Positions 30,829 to 39,805 of a DNA stretch of 64,000 bases are shown piece after piece. The first letter of the stretch is position 1. Every line of letters starts with the position of its first letter. A model generated the notes under the pieces. The model was not told the origin of the DNA. It saw only the letters and a list, made by a program, of their open reading frames with translations, and did not search any database. The DNA lies in the NCBI RefSeq assembly GCF_004153545.1, contig NZ_SDVA01000006.1, forward strand, positions 144,895-208,894, read 5' to 3'. The position numbers were made by a program, and so were the translations under genes. Source of the DNA: Serinicoccus sediminis (GTDB lineage Bacteria > Actinomycetota > Actinomycetes > Actinomycetales > Dermatophilaceae).

Positions 30829-31332
30829 TCAGGCGCCGTCGAAGGGAGCCAGCAGCCCCTTGAGCAGCTGGGCCAGCTCGGCCTGACGGCCCGCTGGCAC
30901 GCCCTGCAGCAGCCCTCGCTCGTCGGCGACCAGGTCGGCCAGCGCGGCGTCGACGACGTCCCGGCCGGTGGAGGTCAGCCGGACCAGCGTGGACCGGTGG
31001 TCCGCCTCGGAGGCCGCGCGCTCGACCAGCGACCGCTCGACCAGCCGGCTGATCCGATTGGTCATGGTGCCGCTGGTGACGAGCGTCTGCCGCACCAGCT
31101 GGGTGGGCGTGAGCTCGTAGGGGTCGCCCGCGCGGCGCAGCGCCGACAGGACGTCGAACTCCCACGACTCCAGGCCGTGCGCACCGAAGGCGTCGCGCCG
31201 GGCGAGGTCCAGGTGGCGGGCGAGCCGGGACACCCGCGAGAGCACCTCGAGCGGGCTGACGTCGAGGTCCGGGCGCTCACGGCCCCAGGCGGCGACGATG
31301 CGGTCGACCTCGTCGTCCGGCACCTCGCTCAT
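30829..31332 (-). CDS. MarR-family transcriptional regulator
   Basis: A 167-residue winged-helix repressor. The core ESWEFDVLSALRRAGDPYELTPTQL leads to the recognition helix TSGTMTNRISRLVERSLVER and the wing EADHRSTLVRLTSTGRDVVD, with dimerisation helices at both ends. Such proteins usually sense small aromatic compounds and control neighbouring efflux or catabolic genes; no such gene is adjacent, so its target is unknown. ATG 31332 is chosen because TACTGT lies 7 nt before it on the minus strand. Confidence 0.92.
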   Translation of the reverse strand: MSEVPDDEVDRIVAAWGRERPDLDVSPLEVLSRVSRLARHLDLARRDAFGAHGLESWEFDVLSALRRAGDPYELTPTQLVRQTLVTSGTMTNRISRLVERSLVERAASEADHRSTLVRLTSTGRDVVDAALADLVADERGLLQGVPAGRQAELAQLLKGLLAPFDGA

Positions 31333-31339
31333 GGGGACC

Positions 31340-31345
31340 ACAGTA
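31340..31345 (-). promoter_or_regulatory. -10 box TACTGT of the marR-type gene
   Basis: TACTGT on the minus strand lies 7 nt before ATG 31332, giving a leaderless mRNA. Confidence 0.5.
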
Positions 31346-31378
31346 GGCGACCGCCCGTGCCGCCGGCCCGGCGCAGGA

Positions 31379-31474
31379 CAACCATTCGCGGCGCTCGGTG
31401 GGGTGGTGGGCAACCAGGCGCGGCGCTCGGTGGGGTGGAGGGCAACCACAGGCGGCGCCCGGTGGGGTGGAGGG
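31379..31474. repeat. 32-bp tandem repeat, three copies, touching the tRNA-Gln 3' end
   Basis: Units start at 31379, 31411 and 31443, exactly 32 bp each, of the form CAACCA, a 6-nt variable part, then GCGGCGCTCGGTGGGGTGG and an AGGG or TGGG end. The third ends 2 bp from the 3' end of the minus-strand tRNA at 31476, so a tRNA transcript would run into the array. The repeats form no obvious hairpin. Confidence 0.85.
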
Positions 31475-31475
31475 G

Positions 31476-31554
31476 CTCCCCGGGTAGGAATCGAACCTAC
31501 GTCGCTAATCCTGATTCAAAGTCAGGCGGCCCCTACCAGCAGAGCAACCGGGGA
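31476..31554 (-). tRNA. tRNA-Gln (anticodon TTG), unusual 79-nt form
   Basis: Acceptor TCCCCGG pairs with CCGGGGA (discriminator G). The anticodon stem CCTGA/TCAGG carries loop CTTTGAA, so the anticodon is TTG, reading CAA. The T-arm is GTAGG TTCGATT CCTAC. Two features depart from a normal tRNA-Gln: the variable region is about 9 nt (ATTAGCGAC), and the D-arm GCTC/GGGC lacks the usual A14. A tRNA-Gln beside glmU is conserved in actinobacteria, which supports the call. CCA is not encoded. Confidence 0.75.
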
Positions 31555-31614
31555 AAGCACCGGCCAGCCTAACGGTTGGCGCCGAGCCCCGGCCGGCTGC
31601 TCTCAGCGTCGGGC

Positions 31615-32256
31615 TCAGCCCTTGACCCGGCTGCGCAGGACGGGCCGGGCCTCCATACCGGCGAGGCCGTTCCACGCGAGGTTGACCAGGTGCGCGGCGA
31701 CGTCCTCCTTCTTCATCCGGCGCGAGTCCAACCACCAGCCGCCGGGGATCGCGACCATCCCGACGAGCATCTGCGCGTAGAGCGGCGCCGTCTTGGGGTC
31801 CAGCCGCCGCCGCTTGAACTCCGCTGCGAGGATGTGCTCGACCTGGGTCGCGATGTCGCTGATGAGGGAGGCGAAAGACCCGGTGGACTGTCCCGGCGGG
31901 CTGTCCCGCACGAGGATCCGGAAGCCGTCGGTCGAGGTCTCGATGTAGTCGAGCAGGGCCATCGCGGCGGCCTCCAGCAGCGCCCGCGCGTTGCCCTCGT
32001 GCTCGGTGAGCGCGTCGGTGATCTGCCCCAGCAGGGCCTGGATCTCGCGGTCGACGACGACGGCGTACAACCCCTCCTTGCCGCCGAAGTGCTCGTAGAT
32101 CACCGGCTTCGAGACGTCCGCGGCCTCGGAGATCTGCTCCACGCTCGTGCCCTCGAAGCCGCGCTCGGCGAAGAGGGCGCGCCCCACCTCGATCAGCTGC
32201 TGGCGCCGCTGCGGCCCGGTCATCCGGTGTCGGGAGGTCTTCTCACGGGGGGTCAC
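31615..32256 (-). CDS. TetR-family transcriptional regulator
   Basis: A 213-residue repressor with the TetR N-terminal helix-turn-helix: QLIEVGRALFAERGFEGTSV, EQISEAADVSKPVIYEHFGG and KEGLYAVVVDRE. The C-terminal ligand domain has no specific motif I recognise. It is divergent from glmU with 59 bp between starts, the usual arrangement of a TetR gene next to glmU in actinobacteria. The start is GTG 32256; CATGAT lies 6 nt before it on the minus strand and may be its -10 box. Confidence 0.92.
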   Translation of the reverse strand: MTPREKTSRHRMTGPQRRQQLIEVGRALFAERGFEGTSVEQISEAADVSKPVIYEHFGGKEGLYAVVVDREIQALLGQITDALTEHEGNARALLEAAAMALLDYIETSTDGFRILVRDSPPGQSTGSFASLISDIATQVEHILAAEFKRRRLDPKTAPLYAQMLVGMVAIPGGWWLDSRRMKKEDVAAHLVNLAWNGLAGMEARPVLRSRVKG

Positions 32257-32302
32257 GCCCCCATCATGCCAAGCGCCGCGTCCGGGGCCGCGCGCGCAGA
32301 GG

Positions 32303-32308
32303 TACAGT
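32303..32308 (+). promoter_or_regulatory. -10 box TACAGT of glmU-prs
   Basis: TACAGT lies 7 nt before the glmU GTG at 32316, leaderless layout. Confidence 0.55.
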
Positions 32309-32315
32309 CGGTGCC

Positions 32316-33866
32316 GTGACGACCCACCACCCCGCTGCCGTCATCATCCTCGCCGCTGGTCAGGGCACCCGCATGAAGAGCTCGATCCCCAAGGTGCTGC
32401 ACCGGATCGGTGGTCGCTCGCTCGTCGGTCACGCGATGTATGCCGCCCGCCAGGCCGGGCCGCAGCACCTCGCCGTGGTGGTGCGGCACGAGCGGGAGCG
32501 GGTCGCCGCGCACGTGGCCGAGCTCGACGCCCGCGCTGTCGTCGCCGACCAGGACGAGGTGCCCGGCACCGGGCGCGCCTGCGAGTGCGGCCTGGACGCT
32601 CTGCCCGCCGACCTCACCGGCACCGTGCTCGTGACCATGGGCGACGTGCCGCTGCTCTCGGGCGAGACGCTGCTCGAGCTGACCCGGGTGCACGAGGAGC
32701 GCGGATCGGCCGTCACCCTCCTCTCCGCGGTCGTCGACGACGCCGGGACCTACGGCCGGGTGGTCCGCGACGCGGACGGCGAGCTCGCCGAGATCATGGA
32801 GTTCAAGGACGCGCTGCGCCGCCGCGAGGAGGGCGACCCCGACTACGCGCACGTCGTGGACATCCGCGAGTTCAACTCCGGCATCTACGCCTTCGACGTC
32901 GAGGTGCTGCGCAGCGCGCTAACCCGGGTGGGCCAGGCCAACGCGCAGGGGGAGAAGTACCTCACCGACGTCATCCGGATCGCCCGCGAGGAGGGCCGCA
33001 CCGTCGTCGCCCACCCGCTCGCCGACCTCATGCAGACCGAGGGGGTCAACGACAAGGTGCAGCTCGCGGCGCTCGGCAAGGAGCTCAACCGGCGCGTCGT
33101 CACCCGGCACATGCGCGACGGGGTCGTCGTCGTGGACCCGGACACCACGTGGATCGACGCGGACGTCACCATCGGCCAGGACACCGTGGTCCGCCCCGGC
33201 ACCCAGCTGCTCGGCGCCACCTCCGTCGGCGCCGAGGCCACGGTCGGCCCGGACACGACCCTCACCGACTGCGAGGTCGGCGACCGAGCGAGCGTCGTCC
33301 GCACCCAGGCCGAGCACGCGGTCGTCGGGCCGCGCGCCACGGTCGGCCCGTTCTCCTACCTCCGCCCCGGCACGGTGCTCGGGGAGGGCGGCAAGATCGG
33401 CGGCTTCGTCGAGACCAAGAACGCCGACATCGGGCCCGGCGCCAAGGTCCCGCACCTCACCTACTGCGGCGACGCCACCATCGGTGAGGGCGCCAACATC
33501 GGCGCCGGCACGATCTTCGCCAACTACGACGGGGTCGCCAAGCACCACACCACCGTCGGGCGGCACAGCTTCGTCGGGTCCGACTCGGTGCTCGTCGCCC
33601 CGGTCGAGATCGCCGACGGGGCGTATGTCGCGGCCGGCTCCACGATCGAGGGCCGGGTCGAGCCGGGCCAGATCGCGGTGGCCCGCTCGCGGCAGCGCAA
33701 CGTCGACGGCTGGGTCGCGCGCCGCCGGGCCGGCACCGCGACCGCCGCTGCGGCGCAGGCGGCCACCGACCGCGCGGCGGAGGCGGCCACCGACGGCGAC
33801 GCGGACGGCATACCGCAGCAGCACGGCGACGACCACGTCCCCGACCCGAGCGAGCAGGAGAGCTGA
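32316..33866 (+). CDS. glmU: Bifunctional GlcNAc-1-phosphate uridyltransferase / glucosamine-1-phosphate acetyltransferase
   Basis: Makes UDP-GlcNAc for peptidoglycan. The 516-residue protein has the uridyltransferase motif [20 protein letters not shown] (residues 10-29), [11 protein letters not shown] and, after about residue 250, a left-handed beta helix of hexapeptide repeats ([20 protein letters not shown]). The acetyltransferase site includes [19 protein letters not shown] and [16 protein letters not shown]. An Ala/Thr/Asp-rich tail of about 50 residues follows, as in other actinobacteria. Its stop overlaps the prs ATG (TGATG). Confidence 0.96.
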   Translation: MTTHHPAAVIILAAGQGTRMKSSIPKVLHRIGGRSLVGHAMYAARQAGPQHLAVVVRHERERVAAHVAELDARAVVADQDEVPGTGRACECGLDALPADLTGTVLVTMGDVPLLSGETLLELTRVHEERGSAVTLLSAVVDDAGTYGRVVRDADGELAEIMEFKDALRRREEGDPDYAHVVDIREFNSGIYAFDVEVLRSALTRVGQANAQGEKYLTDVIRIAREEGRTVVAHPLADLMQTEGVNDKVQLAALGKELNRRVVTRHMRDGVVVVDPDTTWIDADVTIGQDTVVRPGTQLLGATSVGAEATVGPDTTLTDCEVGDRASVVRTQAEHAVVGPRATVGPFSYLRPGTVLGEGGKIGGFVETKNADIGPGAKVPHLTYCGDATIGEGANIGAGTIFANYDGVAKHHTTVGRHSFVGSDSVLVAPVEIADGAYVAAGSTIEGRVEPGQIAVARSRQRNVDGWVARRRAGTATAAAAQAATDRAAEAATDGDADGIPQQHGDDHVPDPSEQES

Positions 33867-34846
33867 TGGGCATTCACAAGACGACCGAGAAGAACCTCAT
33901 GGTCTTCTCCGGGCGGGCGCACCCGGCCCTGGCGGAGGAGGTCGCCGACGAGCTCGAGACGCACCTGGTCCCGATGCAGTCCTACACCTTCGCCAACAGC
34001 GAGCTCTACGTCCGCTTCGACGAGTCGGTGCGCGGCTGCGACGCCTTCGTCATCCAGAGCCACACGGCGCCGGTCAACGAGTGGATCATGGAGCACCTCA
34101 TCATGGTCGACGCGCTCAAGCGCGGCTCGGCCAAGCGCATCACGGTGGTCCTGCCCTTCTACGGCTACGCCCGCCAGGACAAGAAGCACCGGGGCCGCGA
34201 GCCCATCTCGGCCCGGCTCATCGCCGACATGTTCAAGACCGCGGGTGCCGACCGGCTCCTCACCGTGGACCTGCACACGGCGCAGATCCAGGGCTTCTTC
34301 GACGGCCCGGTCGACCACCTCATGGCGACCCCCATCCTGTCCAAGCACGTGCGCGAGAAGTACGGCGACCGCAAGCTCGCCGTGGTCTCCCCGGACGCCG
34401 GCCGCATCAAGGTCGCCGAGTGGTGGAGCAACCGGCTGGGCGGGGTGCCGCTGGCCTTCATCCACAAGACCCGCGACGTCGAGCGGCCCAACGAGTCGGT
34501 CGCCAACCGCGTGGTCGGCGAGGTCGAGGGACGCACGTGCATCCTCGTCGACGACATGATCGACTCCGGCGGCACGATCTGCCAGGCGGCCGAGGCGCTC
34601 ATGCGAGACGGCGCGAAGGAGGTCGTCATCGCGGCGACGCACGCGATCTTCTCCGAGCCGGCGATCGAGCGGCTGACCAACTCGGTCGCGACCGAGGTCG
34701 TCGTCACCAACACCCTGCCGCTGTCGGAGGAGGCGCTGGCCATGGACAAGCTCACCCAGCTGTCCATCGGGCCGCTGCTGAGCCGGGCCATCCGCGAGGT
34801 CTTCGAGGACGGCTCGGTCACCTCGATGTTCGAGGGCCGCGCCTGA
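33866..34846 (+). CDS. prs: Ribose-phosphate pyrophosphokinase
   Basis: Makes PRPP from ribose 5-phosphate and ATP, feeding nucleotides, His and Trp, and in actinobacteria the arabinan donor. The 326-residue class I enzyme shows [20 protein letters not shown], the flexible loop [16 protein letters not shown], the [16 protein letters not shown] region, [12 protein letters not shown] and the PRPP loop [19 protein letters not shown]. Translationally coupled to glmU, a pairing conserved across the phylum. Confidence 0.96.
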   Translation: MGIHKTTEKNLMVFSGRAHPALAEEVADELETHLVPMQSYTFANSELYVRFDESVRGCDAFVIQSHTAPVNEWIMEHLIMVDALKRGSAKRITVVLPFYGYARQDKKHRGREPISARLIADMFKTAGADRLLTVDLHTAQIQGFFDGPVDHLMATPILSKHVREKYGDRKLAVVSPDAGRIKVAEWWSNRLGGVPLAFIHKTRDVERPNESVANRVVGEVEGRTCILVDDMIDSGGTICQAAEALMRDGAKEVVIAATHAIFSEPAIERLTNSVATEVVVTNTLPLSEEALAMDKLTQLSIGPLLSRAIREVFEDGSVTSMFEGRA

Positions 34847-34945
34847 CCTGTCCCTCTGGACGGAGGGTCCTGGTGCCCCGTTCCCCAGGGACGCCTGTCC
34901 AGGACGGCGAGGGCTGGGGATTTCGTGACCCGCCCGCCCGGGCGA

Positions 34946-34951
34946 TAGACT
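34946..34951 (+). promoter_or_regulatory. -10 box TAGACT upstream of rplY, with a long leader
   Basis: TAGACT lies about 140 nt before the rplY ATG, with TTTCGTGA about 18 nt further upstream as a possible -35. The resulting 5' leader of about 130 nt contrasts with the leaderless genes nearby and could hold an L25 autoregulatory structure; I cannot fold it by eye with confidence. Confidence 0.45.
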
Positions 34952-35088
34952 GGCCGGCGTTGCCTCGGCGAGGGATGCTGCACGGTGTCCGTCATCGACG
35001 AAGAGCTCACGGTGGGTGCTGCCCCGCGCCGTGTCCCGCGTCGAGGCCTGACCACACCCACCACATACCCCTGAACGAGGTCTCACCC

Positions 35089-35775
35089 ATGGCTGACCAG
35101 CTCAAGCTTCCCGCCGAGAAGCGCACGGAGTTCGGCAAGGGCGCCGCCCGCCGCATCCGTCGCGCCGACAAGGTGCCCGCCGTGCTCTACGGCCACGGCA
35201 CCCCGCCGCTGCACCTCTCCCTCCCGGGCCACGACGCCATGCTGGCCCTGCGCCACGCCAACGCCGTCCTCACCCTGGACGTCGAGGGCGAGACGCACAT
35301 GGCGCTGGCCAAGGACGTGCAGCGCGACCCGATCAAGCGCTTCATCGAGCACGTCGACCTGGTCGTCGTCCGTGCCGGCGAGAAGGTCACCGTCGAGGTG
35401 GGCGTCCACCTCGAGGGCGAGGCCGCGCCGGAGACCCTGGTCACGACCGACCACTCCGTGCTCGAGGTCGAGGCCCCCATCACCAGCATCCCCGAGTGGC
35501 TCATGGTCTCGGTCGAGGGTCTGGAGGCCGGGACCCAGGTGCTGGCCGGCGAGGTCGAGCTGCCCGAGGGCGTCACCCTGGTCACCGACCCGGAGGCGCT
35601 GGTGGTCAATGTCTCCCAGCAGCTGTCCGAGGAGGCCGCGGAGGCCGAGCTCGCCGAGGCCGAGGCCGAGGCCGGCATCGAGCAGGAGGAGTCCGACGAC
35701 GAGGCTGCCGAGGGTGGCTCCGACGAGGGCGAGTCCGCCGCGGGCGGCGAGGGCTCCGAGTCCGACTCCGAGTGA
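35089..35775 (+). CDS. rplY: 50S ribosomal protein L25/general stress protein Ctc
   Basis: Binds 5S rRNA in the large subunit. The 228-residue protein is the long CTC/TL5 form: an N-terminal L25 domain ([36 protein letters not shown]) and a C-terminal beta-barrel domain ([20 protein letters not shown]), then an acidic tail of Glu, Ser, Gly and Asp from about residue 185. ATG 35089 follows GAACGAGG, a modest ribosome site. It lies between prs and pth, the conserved order. Confidence 0.95.
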   Translation: MADQLKLPAEKRTEFGKGAARRIRRADKVPAVLYGHGTPPLHLSLPGHDAMLALRHANAVLTLDVEGETHMALAKDVQRDPIKRFIEHVDLVVVRAGEKVTVEVGVHLEGEAAPETLVTTDHSVLEVEAPITSIPEWLMVSVEGLEAGTQVLAGEVELPEGVTLVTDPEALVVNVSQQLSEEAAEAELAEAEAEAGIEQEESDDEAAEGGSDEGESAAGGEGSESDSE

Positions 35776-35811
35776 CCCACCGCGGGCAGCAGCCCGCCCC
35801 AGCGTGATCGT

Positions 35812-35841
35812 GGCCGCGCCCGGTGTCCTCCGGGCGCGGCC
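35812..35841 (+). terminator. 12-bp perfect hairpin between rplY and pth (no T run)
   Basis: GGCCGCGCCCGG (35812-35823) pairs with CCGGGCGCGGCC (35830-35841) across a 6-nt loop. No T tract follows, only GCGCCATGTCGG. It is either a U-less terminator or an attenuator in the rplY-pth transcript; the pth ATG is 29 bp further on. Confidence 0.5.
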
Positions 35842-35870
35842 GCGCCATGTCGGCACAGGAACGAGGAAGC

Positions 35871-36470
35871 ATGTCTGAGGCCCCGTGGCTCGTGGTCGGT
35901 CTGGGCAACCCCGGCAGCAGGTATGCCGGCAACCGCCACAACGTGGGCGCCATGGTCGTCGAGGAGCTGGCGCGGCAGGCGGGGACGAGCCTGCGCCAGC
36001 ACAAGGCAGGACGGGCCTGGGCGGCCGAGGTGCGGCTGGGCACGGCCCCGGGCGGGCTGCCGGGGCCGCGGGCCGTCCTGGCCCGGCCGATGACCTACAT
36101 GAACGTCTCTGGCGGGCCGGTGTCCGGCCTCGCGACCTTCTACAAGGTGCCCACCGAGCGGGTCGTCGTCGTGCACGACGAGCTCGACATCGAGCCCGGC
36201 CAGGTGCGGCTCAAGCGCGGTGGCGGCGAGGGCGGGCACAACGGCTTGCGCTCCATCAGCCAGTCGCTGGGCAGCAAGGACTACCTGCGGGTGCGGCTCG
36301 GGATCGGCCGGCCCCCCGGGCGTCAGGACCCGGCCGACTGGGTCCTCTCCGACTTCCCGGCCCGGGACCGGGTCGAGACCGAGCTGCTCGTCGGTGACGG
36401 CGCGGACGCCGTGGTCGACCTGGCCCAGCTGGGTCTGGAGGCGACGCAGCAGCGCTTCCACGCCCGCTGA
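35871..36470 (+). CDS. pth: Peptidyl-tRNA hydrolase
   Basis: Recycles peptidyl-tRNA that drops off stalled ribosomes. The 199-residue protein has [20 protein letters not shown] with the catalytic His in [16 protein letters not shown] and [20 protein letters not shown] followed by [12 protein letters not shown] 35871 is chosen over upstream ATGs (35823, 35847) for the family N-terminus and the ACGAGGAAGC ribosome site. Confidence 0.96.
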   Translation: MSEAPWLVVGLGNPGSRYAGNRHNVGAMVVEELARQAGTSLRQHKAGRAWAAEVRLGTAPGGLPGPRAVLARPMTYMNVSGGPVSGLATFYKVPTERVVVVHDELDIEPGQVRLKRGGGEGGHNGLRSISQSLGSKDYLRVRLGIGRPPGRQDPADWVLSDFPARDRVETELLVGDGADAVVDLAQLGLEATQQRFHAR

Positions 36471-36758
36471 ACCGGCCACCCTTCGGGGGCCCTCGTCCCA
36501 CAGGCACCGCTGGACACCTCCGTCACTGGCTGCGGGGACATGTCCATCTGCTCGGGTGATATCCCGTGCGGATGATCATGTCCCCGCATGCTGTGACGCG
36601 TGCGGCTGACGAGGCATACGTGGTCGGGGCCCCGAGGTGCAGGCCGTCCGATCCGGGTGCGGGCAGGTCAGGCTCGTCAGCGGTGGGGCCCGTGGGGAGG
36701 CTGAGCCATACCACTGCGCTCATCGAGCTGAGCCGTGCCGGGGCAGCCGCCTGGTCCG
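36471..36758. other. Intergenic region between convergent pth and pspA, holding a compound inverted repeat
   Basis: No gene is seen. The main structure is the nested inverted repeat at 36531-36588 (separate entry). A GCATAC word lies at 36614-36619. Confidence 0.6.
36531..36588. repeat. Nested inverted repeat, 12-bp arms with an inner hairpin
   Basis: TGCGGGGACATG (36531-36542) and CATGTCCCCGCA (36577-36588) are exact inverted copies around a 34-nt loop, which itself contains CGGG-TGATAT-CCCG (36553-36566). It lies between two converging genes, so it may be a two-way terminator. Its AT-containing core is unlike the flanks. Confidence 0.7.
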
Positions 36759-37478
36759 TCAGCCGCCCTGGTTCTTCAGCTGCGCGAGCCGGGCCTCGAT
36801 CTCGGCGTCGCCGCTGCTGGTCTCGAGCTCGGCGAACTGGTCCTCCAGGCTGGCCGACTGCGCCTCCGCGCGCCCGGCGACCATCGCCTCCTGCTTGCGG
36901 ATGCTCTCCTCCCAGCGGGACAGGTCGCTGCTCGGGTCCATGACGTCGATGGACGACATCGCCTCCTGCACCTTCTCCTGCGCCTCGACCGAGCGGGCCC
37001 GGGCCACGAGCGTGCTGCGCCGCGCCTTGAGGTCCTCGAGCTTGGTCTTCATGGTGACGAGGCCGGCCTTGAGCTGGTCGACGGTCTGGTTCTGCTGGGC
37101 GATGGTGGGCTCGGCCGAGCGCACGTCCTCCTCGTGCTGGATCTGCCGGCCCAGCGCCACCCGGGCGAGGTTGTCGAACTTGTACGCCCCGTCGGGGTCG
37201 CCGGCCGCGCGCATCTCCTCGGCCTTGGCCGAGGCCGCCGCCGCCTTACGGCCCCACTCCGCAGCCGCCTCGCGGTCGGTCTGCAGGTCGCCCTCGGCCA
37301 TCCGCACGTTGGCGATGGTCTGCGCCACCGCCTCCTCGGCCTCGGCGATGGAGTTGGTGTAGTCGCGGACCAGCTGGTCCAGCATCTTCTCCGGGTCCTC
37401 CGCGCGGTCCAGCAGCGCGTTGATGTTGGCCCGCGCGAGCTGCCCCACCCGGCCGAGGATCGTCTGCTTCTGGGTCAT
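36759..37478 (-). CDS. pspA: PspA/IM30 (ESCRT-III-like) membrane-stress protein
   Basis: A 239-residue, almost fully alpha-helical coiled-coil protein that assembles on the inner face of stressed membranes. The amphipathic N-terminus and helix LGRVGQLARANINALLDRAEDPEKMLDQLVRDY (split at residue 22 onward) and NSIAEAEEAVAQTIANVRMAE are typical. The C-terminus is ELETSSGDAEIEARLAQLKN. It is the first gene of a minus-strand run; the TPM-domain gene lies downstream of its promoter side, reading the same way, a common actinobacterial pairing. Confidence 0.92.
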   Translation of the reverse strand: MTQKQTILGRVGQLARANINALLDRAEDPEKMLDQLVRDYTNSIAEAEEAVAQTIANVRMAEGDLQTDREAAAEWGRKAAAASAKAEEMRAAGDPDGAYKFDNLARVALGRQIQHEEDVRSAEPTIAQQNQTVDQLKAGLVTMKTKLEDLKARRSTLVARARSVEAQEKVQEAMSSIDVMDPSSDLSRWEESIRKQEAMVAGRAEAQSASLEDQFAELETSSGDAEIEARLAQLKNQGG

Positions 37479-37594
37479 GTGGAACCGTCCTTTCTCCGCC
37501 CGCGACGTCGCGGGTCTCGCTGGTCAGATGTCGAGGGTATGACGTGCCCGCAGCGCCGGTGGTTGCGCTCGCCCCGGCGGGCGGACGGGCCGGC

Positions 37595-39670
37595 TCAGAA
37601 GCGGCCGCCCGAGAAGCTCCCTCCTCCGCCGCCGCCACCGAAGGAGCCACCGCCGAAGGAGCCGCCGCCGAAACCGCCGCCCCCGCCGAACGACCCGCCG
37701 CCGCCCCAGCCGCCGCGGTGCCGGTGCGAGTTCCCCATCCCGGAGAGGATGCCGCCGAGCACGAGCGACCAGGGGTCGATGCCGCGGTGGCCGCGCCCGG
37801 ACGGCCCGCCGATCCCGCCCGGGCCACCCCACTGGTCGGCGTCCCGCTGCGCCTCGGTGAGCGCCTGCTCGCCGAGCTGCTCGGCCCGGGTGAGCAGCTG
37901 CATGGCCGCGGTGGGCGACTCCTCGGCCCGGGCGACCGCGTCGTCGTAGAGCCGCAGGGCCTCGGAGATGCGGGTGCGGGGGCTGCTGCCGACGGCACCA
38001 CGCCGGGTGGCGATGGTCCGGTCGATGCTCTGCAGCCGGGCCCCGACCCGGCTGACCCGGGCGTCGAAGTCGCCGCGCAGCTTGGCGTGGTGACGGTCCG
38101 CCTCGCGCAACGGCTCCAGCAGCGCGTCGAGGTCGTGCTCGGCGGCGTCCAGCTCGCTCAGGGCCCGCAGCGGGTCGCCGCCCTCGCGGCTGGCCTGGGC
38201 CTGCTCGATCGCGGCCCGGGCTCGGTGCACGGCCTGGGCCACGGTGGGCTCGGAGCCGGCCAGCCGACGGGCGTCCTGCAGGTCGGCCGAGAGCGACGCG
38301 ATCCCGGCGGTGATGGCCTCACCGGCCCCGCGCAGCTCGGCGTCGGCGGTCGTGATCTCGTCGAGCAGGGTCGAGGCCTGACCGATGGACTCCTCGGCGG
38401 CCCGGGCCGCGGCCACGGCCGAGGCGCGGTCGTCCCGCTCCAGCGACTGCCGTCCCGCGGTGACGAAGCCGTCGGCGGAGTCCAGCAGGTTGGTCGCCTG
38501 GTCGAGGCTGCCGCGCACCGTCGCCAGCGCCCTCGCCGGGTGGCGGGCGGCCAGACCGCGCAGCTCCTGCTCGGCGGCGGGCAGCCGCTCGCGCGTCTCC
38601 CGCGCCCGCCCGGCCAGCTCGGCGAGGAACTGCGGGGCCCGGTCCTGCAGCGCTCGCAGCCGGGCGAACTCCTCGGTCCGCGCGTCGAGCTCGGCCCGGG
38701 CGGTCCCGGTCAGGTCCAGGATGCGGGCGAGCATGCCCCGCTGCACGCTCTCCGGCTCCTCGGTGTCGTCGTCGAGCTGCTGACGCAGGCTGAAGGCCTC
38801 GCGGGCCGCCCGGCGGGCCCGCTCCAGGGTGGCGGCGAAGGCCTCCGTGCGCTGGGTGCCGAACTGCGCCCGCGCGAAGTCGAGCTCCTCGCCCGCCGAG
38901 CGCACGGCGTCGTCCATGCCCACCAGGGCCTCCGCGGCCTCGCGGTGCAGCTCGGGGAGGCTGCGTCCCTGCGCGCGGGGCGGCACGGGGGCACCGGGGT
39001 CGGGGCGTCGCTGCCGTCGGCGGCTGGTGACCGCCATGGCGACCCCGCCGACGACCAGCGGCGCGAAGAAGAGCAGCGGGAAGGCCCCGCCCAGCCCGCC
39101 CGAGGAGGTCGACTGCACCGGCTCGTCGGTCCCACCGCCGCCGCCGGACGCGCCCCCGGCATACTCCCGGGCGAAGCCCTCGGTGGCGCCCTCGACCGCT
39201 CCGGCCCAGTCGTCCTGCGCCAGCCGCGGCTCGATGTCCTCCAGCTGGACGGTCTGGACCTGCTCCGGCGACAGGCTGTCGCCGGCGTCACCGACGCCGT
39301 AGGCGCGCTGGTCGACGGCGACCGCGAGCACCAGGTCACCGGCCCCCATGGACGACTCCTCCGACGTCAGCCGCGCCCACTCCTCGCCGGAGACGGTCGC
39401 GCCGGAGGCGTCCTCGAAGGTGTCGACGAAGGCGACGAAGAGCTGCAGGCCGGTCTCCTCGCGCAGCGCCTCGACCTCCTCGGCGGCCTCGGCCTCCTCC
39501 TGGTCGCTCAGCACGTCGGCGGAGTCGGTGACCGCCTCCTCGAGATAGCTCGGCTGCTCCGCGGCGGCGCTGCCCGCCACCACCGGCACGAGCGCGAGCG
39601 CGGCCCCCGCGGCGAGGAGCCCGGCCACCCCCGGGCGCGGCGTCCGTGGGCGATGCGTCGACTGGCTCAC
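37595..39670 (-). CDS. TPM-domain secreted/membrane protein with coiled coils and Gly/Phe-rich tail
   Basis: The 691-residue protein has a signal peptide (PGVAGLLAAGAALALVPVVAGSAAA), a TPM domain (about residues 45-165: SYLEEAVTDSADVLSDQEEA, LVLAVAVDQRAYGVGDAGDS), a membrane helix (about 195-215, AFPLLFFAPLVVGGVAMAV), then about 380 residues of coiled coil and a low-complexity end (GGSFGGGGGFGGGSFGGGSF). TPM domains occur in phosphatase-like and photosystem-repair proteins; the role here is unknown. The GTG at 39670 sits 1 nt after AGGAGG, too close for ideal spacing, so the true start may differ by a few codons. Confidence 0.82.
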   Translation of the reverse strand: MSQSTHRPRTPRPGVAGLLAAGAALALVPVVAGSAAAEQPSYLEEAVTDSADVLSDQEEAEAAEEVEALREETGLQLFVAFVDTFEDASGATVSGEEWARLTSEESSMGAGDLVLAVAVDQRAYGVGDAGDSLSPEQVQTVQLEDIEPRLAQDDWAGAVEGATEGFAREYAGGASGGGGGTDEPVQSTSSGGLGGAFPLLFFAPLVVGGVAMAVTSRRRQRRPDPGAPVPPRAQGRSLPELHREAAEALVGMDDAVRSAGEELDFARAQFGTQRTEAFAATLERARRAAREAFSLRQQLDDDTEEPESVQRGMLARILDLTGTARAELDARTEEFARLRALQDRAPQFLAELAGRARETRERLPAAEQELRGLAARHPARALATVRGSLDQATNLLDSADGFVTAGRQSLERDDRASAVAAARAAEESIGQASTLLDEITTADAELRGAGEAITAGIASLSADLQDARRLAGSEPTVAQAVHRARAAIEQAQASREGGDPLRALSELDAAEHDLDALLEPLREADRHHAKLRGDFDARVSRVGARLQSIDRTIATRRGAVGSSPRTRISEALRLYDDAVARAEESPTAAMQLLTRAEQLGEQALTEAQRDADQWGGPGGIGGPSGRGHRGIDPWSLVLGGILSGMGNSHRHRGGWGGGGSFGGGGGFGGGSFGGGSFGGGGGGGSFSGGRF

Positions 39671-39757
39671 GCCTCCTGATCCTGCCCGACGGGGGTGCGG
39701 GCCGCCACCCTGGGGTGGTCGGCTCCCGCTGGCACCGGGTCCGTCGGTGACGGGACC

Positions 39758-39763
39758 TAGACT
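39758..39763 (+). promoter_or_regulatory. -10 box TAGACT of mfd
   Basis: TAGACT lies 42 nt before the chosen ATG. No start codon lies at the leaderless distance, so mfd probably has a leader of about 35 nt. Confidence 0.45.
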
Positions 39764-39805
39764 GGACCGTCGTCCTCCCCCGACTCTCCCGTGAGGTCCA
39801 CCCGT

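Noticed and set aside
31379..31474. CRISPR array
   Set aside because: The repeats are directly adjacent 32-mers without unique spacers and no cas gene is in the window.
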